A stretch of 64,000 nt of DNA from Lithospermum erythrorhizon (taxonomy: Eukaryota > Streptophyta > Magnoliopsida > Boraginales > Boraginaceae). Location: contig JADFUC010002415.1 in assembly GCA_019722365.1 (NCBI GenBank), forward strand, positions 417,641-481,640, in the 5' to 3' direction. Below the pieces are notes generated by a model that searched no databases, was not told the origin of the DNA, and saw nothing but the letters and a program-made list of their open reading frames with translations. A program made the translations under genes and the position numbers. Numbering within the stretch: position 1 is the stretch's first letter; each line of letters begins with the position of its first letter. Positions 47,916 to 59,229 of this stretch are shown piece by piece.

Positions 47916-49521
47916 ACTGTGCGCGTATATGAGTAGTTCTTTATTATTGTTATGGGCCCCGATATTTAAATACAGGTGGTATTAATGTAGACTAAATTTT
48001 TATATTGGTTAGTTGGTGAATTGGAGCCGGAAAAAATATAAAAATATTAGGGGTAATAATTTCTTTTTGGAAAAATGAATAGTAAACTTTATTTTCCGAA
48101 AAATCAATAGTTATGGTTGAATACCCTTATCTTTGCCATTGGAAAGAAACTTTAACATTTGACTGTTATTTTATTTTTGCAGCACTGCTAAGCGCTGTGA
48201 CGGTGAGAAGTACCATCCGAAAGGCTGAGGAGCAAACCGATAATTAAATTTATTTTAGTTCCATTCGATACTATAAACTTTCTCTACAGAGCATCTTCAG
48301 TTTTGTTAAAGTGATAATTTCTTGTTGGATCGATTTCTATTTAGGTACTCATCTCTATACAGCTCTACTTGTATTTGAAGCCAAAGCTTCCATCATTGTG
48401 TGCTGTGCCTTAGTTATGCATTTATGGTTTTGGCAATTGAATTACACTTTACAATATTGTTGGATATTCAGATTATTTGGTTATGAATACATTTTTTGTT
48501 ATTCATTTGCAGTTTTATTTAAAATTCCGTCTTTTTCTATTCATTCTCTACAAATGTTACATTGAATATGGTCATTTGAACTTTTCTTTAGCCTCAATGT
48601 ATCTAGTCGAACTACACGAGACATTCTTTTATTCTCAAGGTCCTATCCAAGTTAAATGGGTCATTACTATGCTGTTCTTATTGAAGTAGGGTAAAGTTTG
48701 ATTAGTTTCTGATTCCCAAATTCGAGATGTGATTAGAGGAATATATTGGATTTTAACAATCTGAAAAAGTTTGTGATCACGAATTGATTATTGGGTTATT
48801 ATTGCAAACAATAATCACGTAGTTTCGATGCTTGTTGCGTATCGTCGTGAATAGTAATACAAGCGAAAAAGAATTTAGTATACAAGTTAAATACGATGTA
48901 TCAATTTGAAACATTTAGACATGTCGCGGATAGGCTTGCAAAGAAAGAACCGAATGTTCGATTTGAATTGTGCACAAAGACTAGAATTGGAAGCTTGATT
49001 GAATATATCGAATAATTCGCTTTCAATTGACAAATGGCTATTAGTATTAAGTATTCCAGCGAATTCGAATCGAGCCACGAATATCAAAATGATATTCGAT
49101 TTAAAATCAATCTGAATTCAAACAATGTGATTTTCAATTCGATGATAGCGAATATATTAGGTTAAATATTCTTGTTGGTTGGTATTCGATATTTGATTAA
49201 TTGATAATGGCATTAGGTTTGTATTAAGTCAGTGCATTTGGTATTAGTATTGATTTGATTTGATATTGAAGATAAATTTAATTAACGATTTATTAGTTAC
49301 GAAAATTAATAATAAATTAAAGATGACTCTGGCAAACTGGCCAATTCGATAAATCTGAATAATTTGTAATTAAATACAAAAAATTAAAATTAACCTATCC
49401 TGGGCAGGCAGCCCCATTTTCCCAAACCTAATCAATAGCGGCTCCAGCCACCACTCATCCAGGTACACTAATTAAGTCCTTAGAAGCATGGTGGGTGTGA
49501 TTAATAATTTGTTCTCTAGGC
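47916..49521. other. Intergenic, 5' of PRP38
   Basis: No gene recognised. 48980-49200 is rich in TTCGAT/ATCGAA words, resembling a decayed repeat. At 48181 a good acceptor (T-rich, TTTTTGCAG) precedes a short frame TAKRCDGEKYHPKG then stop, but with no partner exon I do not call it. Confidence 0.45.
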
Positions 49522-50649
49522 ATTAGCGAATCGGACGGACCCGATGGCTCCAGAACATGGGGGCACAGACCCGCAGAATCACAGACGGAGAGAATGGTTC
49601 GGACGAAGATAAACTCGACAATATACTGGAAGGAGCAGTGCTTCGGGCTGACTGCGGAGACCCTCGTGGACAAAGCATGGAAGTCGATCACCTTGGGGGC
49701 ACTTTGGAGGCAACCGTAACCCACCCTTCATCTGCCTCGTCCTCAAAATGCTCCAGATTCAACCCGATAAGGACATCGTTGTCGAATTCATTAAAAACGA
49801 GGATTATAAGTATGTCAGAATTTTGGGTGCTTTTTATTTACGCCTTACAGGAACTGATGTCGATGTCTACCGCTATCTGGAGCCACTGTACAATGATTAC
49901 AGGAAGTTGAGGCTTAGACTCTCTGATGGGAACTTCACCTTGACACACATGTGTGGATGAGGTTATTGATCCAGCTTCTCTACTAAAGACTACTCCTGTG
50001 ACATTGCATTGCCTCGAATTAAAAAAAGGTAACCTCCATTTCTCATATATTTCATGCGTTAACTTTTGCTTAATCCATTTTGTTTCGACAGATGGACTCT
50101 TGAAGCCCTTGGTTCCTTGGAACCTAGAAGAAGTGCTCTGGAAGACGACTTTGAGGAGGAGGAAGAAAAGGATGAAGAAGATCAACTTGCCAATGATGCT
50201 GACAAGAATGAAAATGTTAATGTTTTTTCTTCGTTTTTAATATATTAATTAGGCGTGTATTTGTGCTAATGGTTGTTGTTGATCTCTTCTTATTACAGGA
50301 TTACTATCGGGGACGTAGTCCGACAAGAGAAAGAGACCGTGATAAGAAAAGAGATAGCCATAGATACAGGTTGGTTGTGTTCTATCTTTGCTGTGATTTC
50401 AGCTTTACTGGCTGGCCTCTGTATTAAAGGTGCCATAAAATCTGAGCACATTCAAAGTTCCAAGTATTACTTGCACGAAAATTAATTTGACAAGCGTGGC
50501 TATAGACAATTCATAGGTTATTATGCTCCGTTTAATATATAACCTATGAATTTCTTCGAAAATCAATCTTTTATCGTGTTTTTTTGTGTGTGTAAATTGG
50601 TTTACTAATATTGCATTATAGTGGAAGCTTCTTAAATTATTCAGATTTG

Positions 50650-50700
<51 letters not shown>

Positions 50701-51645
50701 ACATGTTCGCACATTTTCATGTATGTGCCACAATCATGCAACTTCCCTAGCATTTACAGCTATGGATAGTTAAAGAGCTTCCTAGATCAAAATATTGGTG
50801 ATCTTGCCAGGTTTCTCTGCACTGACAGTGTGCAGGGAGAAGTATAAAAGATCAGACATTTTTTTATGACTTGATTGAAGTCTTGCAAAGTTAAATTTCT
50901 ACTCTGTAAAAAAATATCTCAAGTTTATCATATGATGTGGCAGCTCTGTTTTACGTAGTGGGCAGGAATCCTAATCTCATGATCTTATTATTGTCAATTA
51001 TCAGTGCCTCAAGTGGCTAAAGTCTAGACTTAAATAGATATTTGTGTCTCGGTATATGGCTTATGGTTATTGGTGGTTAGTAAATCCTATTGTAGTTGAC
51101 TACTAGATATGCTCCAGGTTCCAGATTGATCCTTGTTTTTTCTGTATTCAGGGACAGGGATTATGACAGGGACCGTGACTATGACAGAGACCGAGATTAT
51201 GACCGAGACCGGTATTATGAGAGGGACAGAGACTACGATAAGGATCGTGGAAGGGGGCGGGATAGGGATAGAGAAAGAGATAGGGAAAGGGATCGCTATC
51301 GCGTGAGAGAAGACCGTGACGGGGACAGAGAAGGCAGGGAACGTGATAGACGAGACAGGGAGCGTGGCAGGCGCAGGAGTCATTCAAGGAGCCGAAGTAG
51401 AAGTAGAGATCGAAAGGATTATGATGGTGATGAGCGGCGTAAGAGGCATGGTCGCAGCAGTGCCAGTCCTAGAAGGCGTGGGGAGAGTCTGGGTGATGTG
51501 GTAATGAGGGATGAACCAAGGAAGAAGAAAGAGAAGAAGGAGAAGAAAGAGAAGAAGGATGATGGAACAGACCATCCAGATCCAGAAATTGCTGAAGCAA
51601 ACAGGCTGAGCATCCCTTGGACTGAAACCTCTGAATGTCTAGATT
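49522..51645 (+). CDS. PRP38: Pre-mRNA-splicing factor PRP38, with small frame disruptions
   Basis: PRP38 is a tri-snRNP/spliceosome component needed for activation. Exons: ~49522-50028, 50092-50215, 50299-50369, 51152-~51645; introns are GT-AG and phases agree. The PRP38 domain is clear: TDPMAPEHGGTDPQN, CFGLTAETLVDKA, LQIQPDKDIVVEFIKNEDYK, YVRILGAFYLRLTGTDVDVY, RYLEPLYNDYRK, TKDYSCDIALPRIKK, then WTLEALGSLEPRRSALEDDF. A long RS/RD domain follows (DRDYDRDRDYDR..., RSHSRSRSRSRD) and the conserved tail DGTDHPDPEIAEANRL. Breaks: the expected ATG reads ATTAGCGAATCGG; four or so single-base losses in short runs at ~49670-49735; one extra base near 49980; a 2-nt loss after NRL, which hides the normal ASLGLKPL-type end. 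Almost no missense change accompanies these breaks, which favours sequencing error over decay. Confidence 0.9.
50653..50694. repeat. (CT)n microsatellite in PRP38 intron 3
   Basis: About 21 perfect CT dinucleotides between exons 3 and 4. Confidence 0.95.
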
Positions 51646-52302
51646 TACTAGTTGTACTTCTTAAATGTCTTTGCTCTTCTTTTTGTCCCTTGAGTTCATG
51701 ATACTTATGCTAAAATTCCATAACAAAAATTATCTAGTGGTTGTGCTGCTTGTTTTATTAAACAAGAACATGCATTTCTGATGGATGAATCATGTTCTCA
51801 TTTTGTCATAATTTTTTGAAAAATGTGTTTATTTAAAAAAAATAGTTCTATCATGACACGTAATGTATGCATTTTGTAAGTACTCTACCACTTATTTTGT
51901 CATTGATGTGCATTGGCTTATCTATCTTAGTCGAGCTGTTAGGAGTTTCGTCGTTAGGTTACTCATTTCATTAAACTGGAATTGAAATTTGCTTGTTCGA
52001 CCTAGATTAACATCAATCCAAAAAACTCCATTGAATCGGATATAAATTCGCCCTGTAAGCTCGGTTGTATTTGATTTGCTTCGGTTTATTGAATCAATAA
52101 TATTTGATTCACGTTTGTTTTGATTTTATGTTATTTTTTCGATTTTTTTCTGTAAGAAATTTATATTGTCTCGCGAGTGATATTTGTGCTGTATAGTGTA
52201 TCTATTATAGTAGTTAATTGTCTATTTAATCGATGATGGGGAACAGGTGATTACTGATTTTATTCAGCAATCTTTATTCGGAGGAGACGTGATTTGGGTA
52301 AC

Positions 52303-55300
52303 CATGGTGACAAATTTCGCTAAACCAGAGAATGCCCTAAAGAGAGCTGGAGTAATAAGGCTCTCATTATTCGACCATTAGTTTATCGTTTTTCGATACT
52401 TTCACTGTAGTATTTAATTTATTACTGTTGAATTTTGCTAAATCCGTGTACCTCGTCTATTTTGGAAACAGCCTCCTTATTTATCGACCCCTTACCCTAC
52501 TTAGCGGGATTTTTATTTCTCATTATATCCTCATTCATTACATTCATTATGAATAATTCAACATTATATAATTAATGTAGGCGAAATTAATTGGAATCAT
52601 AAAATATTACTGTCAAGAAGGATTAAATCATTTGGTGTTAACAGAGAATAGGTTCACTGTAATTTCAAGTAACAAATGTTGTAGTGCTTTAAAGGATAGC
52701 TTTGGCAATCAATTAATAAATTGTTGCTTTCTCCCATAATTAATAATTTATTTATTTCTGAAAATTTCGTTTTTAGTGTACCTCGACAGTTACTCTTGAC
52801 TGCAGAGTTGATCAATGTTAGGCAGAAAGAAGAAGCTTTGACACTACTTAGTGCGGTGTGTCTAGAAACTGAGCATGGACAAAAACACTTAGAAAGAATA
52901 ATGTTTTAACTTTGACATTGAACTGTATTAATGGTGACTGTTATGCGGAAAGATGAGAATACAACAAAGGAAGGTTTGATTTCAATATGCCAGCATGGTG
53001 TGCCAGCAGTGAATGTCAATTCATTGGAGATTATTAAACACTATATGCATCTTTATGACAAAGAAAGCCGAGCATGCTCATAGTCAGGCTTTGAAGCCCT
53101 GGATGATGCTCTTGATGTTGATGATCTAGGCTGACAAAGCCGGAAGATCTAATGTTGAGTGCTTGTCAGTGAGAAGGAAAGGATCGGTCTGATGCGTGAG
53201 CTTGTCATTCCATGGTTTCATTCACTGGAGACTTACAGGACAGTACTTGAAATTTTGCGAGAACAACTCCAAATTGGAGAACCTCTATGCGGTAATGTTA
53301 TTAGAACTTTTTTGCTGAATAAGAAAGCTCAATTAAAAAATTTATTTTGTCATATTTAATGGATTCACTTTTAGAGTCAAGTTTAAAAATATGACAAATA
53401 GGTCACACTATTTCATGTAATATATTAAGAAGAAGAACAATCCTAAAGATTGTCAATCTATTTTTCAGTGGTATATATTAACAATGTGTGGTCTTAATTT
53501 AGACGCACCTTTTGGTTGGAATCAAAACTACCATACAACACTACATAGTTTTAGTCAATTGGATTGGGGATGATCCGCTACAGGATCCTGTTGGATTCGA
53601 GACGAGGAATCTTTAGCTGCTTCAATGTTTCCTTTAACTATATGGTATACTAAGAATGATACCAGGCTGTTGTTTACATGTATATTTTATTTCCTACAGA
53701 TGGCTGCACCGTACTTCAATTTGCAAGAATACAAGCGTACAACTGAATTTAAATCGTTTGTGAGATAATCCGTAATCATCTGGCTAATCTCAATAAATAT
53801 AGAGATGGAAAATCGTCCCTGACACTCACTGCTCCAGAAAGTCTACAGTTATACCTTGATACAAGAGTTGAGCAATTAAAGATTGCGACTGAACTTGAAC
53901 TCTGGCAGGTAAAAACTAACAAAAAGCAGGTTATATATTTATATATATTTGTGAGAGATGTTATATGTTTTTTACTTGTTGCAGGAAGCTTTTCGTTCTG
54001 TTGAAGATATTCATGGATGGTATGCATTGTCAAAAGCATCCTAAGGCATCTTTAATGGGTGTTTATTATGCAAAGTTGACCGAGATATTTTGGACTTCAT
54101 CCAGCCAATTGTTCCATGTCTTATGCATGGTTGAGAAGCTTCTCCCTTCAGAAAAGCTTCAACAAATGATCAGAATGATTTACAATTGATTGCATCTTCT
54201 GTGGTTTTGGCTGCACTCGCTGCCCCTCCATATGACCTTTCAATTGGAGCTTCTCATTTAGAACTTGAAAATGAGAAGGACCGGAACATAAGAATGGCTA
54301 ATCTCATTGGATTCAATCTTGATCTTAAGCTTGAGAACAGAGAAGTGGTAAACTGTTTCTAAGTTAGTGTTAATTTATGTCCTTCTCTGTCTAATCTAAT
54401 TATTTTTCCTCTTTCCTTTTCATGTACCATCCAGCTCTCTCGATCATCACTGCTTGCAGAACTGGTAACGGATTTTCCGATTAGTTTATTTTATTTTTAT
54501 ATCTCAATTGAGGGGTCAAGCCTGCATTTGGTACTTCTCTTCCTTTTGTTACTTGGTTAACTGATAATGCAATGATAATTTAATAACTTTATATATAAAC
54601 ATTACTATTGCTTTCATCATCACCTGACTTTCTGACCTAACCTAAGATAAGTAATGCAGCTTGATAGAATAATTCATTGGACGATATCGCTTGATAATTC
54701 TAGCCGCATAATAAATGGGAACCTTTATTAGGTTTATTGTTATTGTAAGTGTGAAATTGATTTGTTTCTGCTGTTTCTGAGAAGTCTTATTCTTGTTCCT
54801 CATCTTTCATATCAGTTTCTCTGTCCAAGCACATCTGATCTTAGTTTTGTTTCAGGTATCCAAAGGAGTCATGAGCTGTGTTACACAGGAGGTTAAAGAT
54901 CTTTACCACCTTTTGGAGCACGAGTTCCTCCCTCTTGATCTTGCATCAAAGGTAGAACCCTTGTTGACCAAGATATCCAAGGTCGGGGGTAAGCTTTCTT
55001 CAGCCGCTGCCCTTCCTGAAGTGAAGCTCTCCCAGTATGTCCCTTCTCTGGAAAAGCTAGCTACACTGAGATTGCTTCAGCAGGTATACATGTGAAACAG
55101 TGTTTCCTATTTATTTTAAAGCACAATTTTGCATTTACTGTTGGATGGCGACTTACTTCATGTTAATTTCTAGGTGTCTCAAGTATATCAAACAGTGAAA
55201 ATTGAGAATCTATCGGAGAAGATCCCTTTCATTGATTTTTCTTTGGTCGAAAAAATATCGGTAGATGCTATGAAGCATAAATTCATCTCTATGAAAGTTG

Positions 55301-57580
55301 ACCACATGAAGGGAACTATTATATTCAATCAGGTGAGTTGGTTTTTGTTGTAGAAATTTGTGTTCAATTTTTGCCATATTTTATATGCCAGAAGAATCTG
55401 AAGGAAATGTATACTTTTTTAAAGGAGGAAGAGAAGGGGAGGAGTAGTGTTTCTCTAGTTGTTGGCATGGGATTTATTAAAGGCGTGTATTATGCTAATA
55501 TTTGTTTGGTAAATATGTTTAGAGAAAAGCAGGAGGTAGAGTTTCTCAAATTGTTTGGCATGGAATTCATTTGAGGATACTTGTTGATGTTAAGAGGAAG
55601 CACATATATGTTATTCTCTTCAACTATTCAATCACTTATATTGAGAGTTTGCAAATAGTATGACAACTGAAAATAATATTATAAATAACAGAGTTATATT
55701 GTACCCTCCGTTAAAACTTTTTTAGCAGTTATGTTTCTAATCGTTTTTCTTGGCGTAAAATTAAGAAAAATAAAAGTAGTCAAAAGTACATTGAAAATGT
55801 AAAATGTCAATTAATTGAAACTATATAATTGGTTGGTTGATAATTTAATAACAAAATGTAGTAAAAAAGTGCATTGAAACTGGAAAAATATAATTTTTTA
55901 TGTTAGAAGGATAAGTATTTTGGAAAAATTAAAATTTAGAAAGACAAGTAAAGAGAGCGGAGGGAGTAAAATTTAGAACTGTTATTTGTTCTTTATTGTT
56001 ACTATTATTGAATAATGAACATTACATTTATAAAATTTGGATAAACTGTTACACTTTTCAATAGTTACTTTGAAAAATGTTGCATCGGTCATTTTTCATC
56101 AAACAACAAAATATGAAGCTTTTGGACATATTACGCTTAATAATTTTCCTATTGACTATCTAATTCGGGGCTATATATTTCCAAGCACACAATACCTACT
56201 TTTCCAAGACTATTTCCAAGGCACACATACAATTCTGCCTTGGAAATGGTTGCCAACCATCTAATTCGAGGCACGAACTTCTAATCTGGGCGTGGAAATG
56301 TTGTAGCGTCTATTTGAATTGCCTGACACTTGATAATTCTTATGAAACAAGCTATAAAAGGATACTGTATATCAACCTCATATGGTACCTCCTTTTTTGT
56401 ACACCACATGAAACAAGTGACAGTTTCTTTCCTTGCCAATCAATAAGGTGTAAATGTAACATCTGCTTGTATGATGAATTTTCCTGGTATATAAGACTCC
56501 TGTGAATCTAGATAAGATGTAACTGTTGTAATTAGTAGAAGTTTATGTGGTTCATCGGCCTTGGCACATCTTTTGTCTCGTCACACTATAAATCTGAGGT
56601 TTCAATTGTTTTACATGCAGTGCCTTATACTTTTTCCTTTTTTTATTAATATATATTCTTGAGTCGTTTCTTGGATCCTCGATGTTTGATTTCCTTTAAC
56701 TTCCCTGACTTCATTTCTACTCATGCTGATGATTTTTAAAAAATTAGGGTCTTGAGTCTGAGTGTGCGTGATCAGTGTGATCTTATTTGAACATTTGAAC
56801 AACTCGCGATCTATGATATACACTCCATAAAGAAGGCAACTAAATTGGGGGGAAATACTTTAGGATTTAACAGAAACGGTGGAGAAAAGAGCATAAGAGG
56901 GCTTCTCGCTCGAAAATTATTAATGTCGAGAAGCATAAAGGAAGAAGACCAAGAACGCCTACTTTTGGAAATGGTACAATACATTAGTTTTCATTCATCA
57001 TTTCAGCTTCTAGTTTCTTCTTTTTGACATTACGGAGATAGTTGTATTTTTGTTGATCATTCATGGATTGCTAAATATATTTTCTCGATTATGTGAACTT
57101 TACTTGACAAGGCAGGAAGAGAAATGAAAAGGCTGAGACTTCAAAAATTAACTGAAGAGAGGCAGAACAGAAGAGACTTGCTCTGAATATGAACAAAGGA
57201 AAAATCAACGCATTCTCAAAGAAATAGAGAGCGGGAGCTTGAAGCTCAAGCCCTGCTTCAAAAGAAGCTGAAAAGCGTAAAGGGAAGAAGGGAAAAGAAG
57301 CCTTTGATAGGAGTACATATTTTTACTTCTTGCGTAGATACTTTTCAGGTGTCTAGCTCAGAAGTGACTGATGTCTGTTCGGTGTAGGAAAAAGTGAGGA
57401 AAACAAAACAATCTGTGATGGGCTTGCATTGAAGCGGAAGCAACTGAGAGAAAGGCAAGAAATGGAGAAGCTCCAGAGAATTAGCAAAAAGCGATGGATT
57501 ATCTGGAAAGAGCAAAAAGGGAGGAGCAACACCATTGTCGAGGCTGCTTATCAACAGCGACTGGAGGAAGAAAGGGTTCT
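52303..57580 (+). pseudogene. EIF3A: eIF3a (translation initiation factor 3 subunit a), 3'-truncated, partly frame-broken
   Basis: eIF3a is the scaffold of the eIF3 complex on the 40S ribosome. Pieces in order: NFAKPENALKRA (52312), ELINVRQKEEAL (52805), VNVNSLEIIKHYMHL and ALDDALDVDD (53010-53130), ELVIPW...ETYRTVLEIL (53200-53260), YKRTTEF and [14 protein letters not shown] (53730-53865), [10 protein letters not shown] (ends 53908), [11 protein letters not shown] (53984), [15 protein letters not shown] (ends ~54347), a 30-nt micro-exon LSRSSLLAEL (54435-54464), then two fully clean exons: 54856-55083 ([20 protein letters not shown]...) and 55174-55332 (VSQVYQTVKIENLSEKIPFI...). Later: KRLLARKL and DQERLLLEM (56830-56971), EYEQRKNQRILKEIE (~57195), RQEMEKLQRI and EAAYQQRLEEERVLH (57450-57580). 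The C-terminal third of the usual ~960-residue protein is missing, and the invertase copy starts 190 bp later. Many exons carry indels. Truncation argues for a pseudogene. Confidence 0.9.
55702..55968. mobile_element. Stowaway-like MITE inside eIF3a intron
   Basis: Starts TA-CCCTCCGTTAAAACTTTT and ends AGCGGAGGGAGTA; 267 bp, TA-flanked, with GTAAAATGTC-type internal words. It follows the last clean eIF3a exon (ending 55332). The expected next exon (GLESEG-like) is not found between it and 56800. Confidence 0.8.
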
Positions 57581-57605
57581 TCACTTTCTGTTTATTGCGC
57601 ATTCG

Positions 57606-57608
<3 letters not shown>

Positions 57609-57640
<32 letters not shown>
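57609..57640. repeat. (AT)n microsatellite
   Basis: About 16 AT units directly after the last recognised eIF3a homology. Confidence 0.9.
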
Positions 57641-57767
57641 GGATGAACAATTCATTATAAAATATCATTATCATAATCTTTATTAATTTGCAAAGGTTGG
57701 AGGCAACAGAAGTTGCTCTCCACCATCTTATTATAACAAGAGTCCCCTAATAATAATTCTTCAAAAA

Positions 57768-59229
57768 ATGGAGAATACCCCCTTATTGGATTATGAGAAT
57801 GGTACTAATGGACTAAATGATAACAACACTACTAGTACTAATTCTGGTTTTATCCTTTCAAGAAATCAATTAGATTTTTCTTGATTACTGTGCTGATAGT
57901 TGCTCTAGTAGTTTACATGGCATAATATGTATGTTTGAGTGCTAATGATGCTTGCCTTCTTACTCGAATGAGGCCTTAAAGAGAAAGCCGATTGCTGAGG
58001 TGAGTGACCTCTTGTATCGAAGGAGGTGCCAAGGGGGTGCTGAGGGATTCTCTTAAAATCAAATGATCCTCTTAAGGAGGATGTACAGGCTTCAGGTGAA
58101 TGGTCAAGGGATGCTAAGAATTGGCAAAGTCTGGATTTCATTTTCAACCCAAGAAAAATTGGATGAATGATCCATGGCAAGGACCACTATATTACAAGAG
58201 TAACTATCACATTTTTTTACCAATACAATCCTGGTCAAGCTGTATGGGGAAGATATTACATGGGGTCATGCAATATCCAAAAGATTTGATCAATGGGATG
58301 AATTACCCTTGCCTTTGAACCTAGTGAATGTGGTAGCGTGTTGGCGGCATTTTCACTGGCTCTGCCACAGTCCTCCTGATGGCAGACTCATTATGCTATT
58401 CACTGGTGCTGACAAATATGGTGAACAATTGCAAAACTTAGCATACCCTGCCGACCCATCGGATGACTTACTAATTAAATGGACCAAGTACCCCGGTAAC
58501 CCCATCCTACGACACCCTCCCGGGGTTGGCCCTACAGATTACAGAGACCCCACCACAGCGTGGCTGACATCCGAGGGTAAGTGGAGAATCTCTATTGGTT
58601 CAAAATACAACAGGACCCAGGAATTGTATTCGTTTATACAGTACAACCGATTTCATTAACTGTAAACTTAAAGACACTCTGCTTCATTCTGTTGAGGGTG
58701 TTGGAATGTGGGAATGTGTCGATTTTTTCCCTGTTTCGACTACCTCGGATGATGGCTTGGATGTTTCATATAATGGTACTAACATCAAACATGTTATGAA
58801 AGCTAGCATGGATGATGACAGATATGATACATGTACGGGTGGACTTGTCCTTTCGGTTTATCAGTTCTTTCTACAACAGCTTACTCTTTTAGATTTACTG
58901 CAGTTTATTTTTATATTATCAAAAGCTCTGATGGTAGTCTTACTACTCATTTTTGCTCTGATCAATCAAGGTCTTCATTAGCATACGATGTTATTAAAGA
59001 TGTCTTTGGAAGTACGGTACCTGTATTGCAAGGAGAAAAATTAACAATGAGAATTCTGGTTGATCATTCAATAATAGAAAGCTTTGCTCAAAGAGGACGG
59101 ACAAATATTATTTCAAGAGTGTACCCAACACAAGCCATCTATAATAATGCCAGGTTGTTTTTGTTCAACAATGCCACCATAAATGCCTCCATTCAAGTTT
59201 GGCAAATGGAATCAGCACAACTACTCTAG
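57768..59229 (+). pseudogene. Vacuolar-type acid invertase (GH32), intronless, internally deleted, frame-broken
   Basis: GH32 acid invertases hydrolyse sucrose; fructosyltransferases belong to the same clade. The start MENTPLLDYENGTNG, with a PLL vacuolar-sorting-like motif and a hydrophobic anchor (FLITVLIVALVVYMA, out of frame), indicates the vacuolar type. Then ASGEWSRDA, FHFQPKKNWMNDP (catalytic Asp in NDP; the next residues are altered from the usual NG), [54 protein letters not shown] (acid/base Glu in WEC) and [13 protein letters not shown]. About 150 or more residues are then missing, and the tail resumes at [44 protein letters not shown], ending WQMESAQLL plus stop. Frameshifts occur at ~57880, 58150-58350, ~58640 and ~58830. 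The usual 9-nt mini-exon (DPN) and its two introns are not present: the coding sequence is continuous, suggesting a retrocopy. Confidence 0.9.

Noticed and set aside
48181..48240. Acceptor-like TTTTTGCAG followed by a short frame (TAKRCDGEKYHPKG)
   Set aside because: No upstream exon with a matching donor and no recognisable homology.
51087..51387. Antisense frames of 79 and 98 codons
   Set aside because: They are the complement of the PRP38 Arg-Asp repeat; their Pro/Val/Ile or Cys/His composition is a mirror of that repeat.
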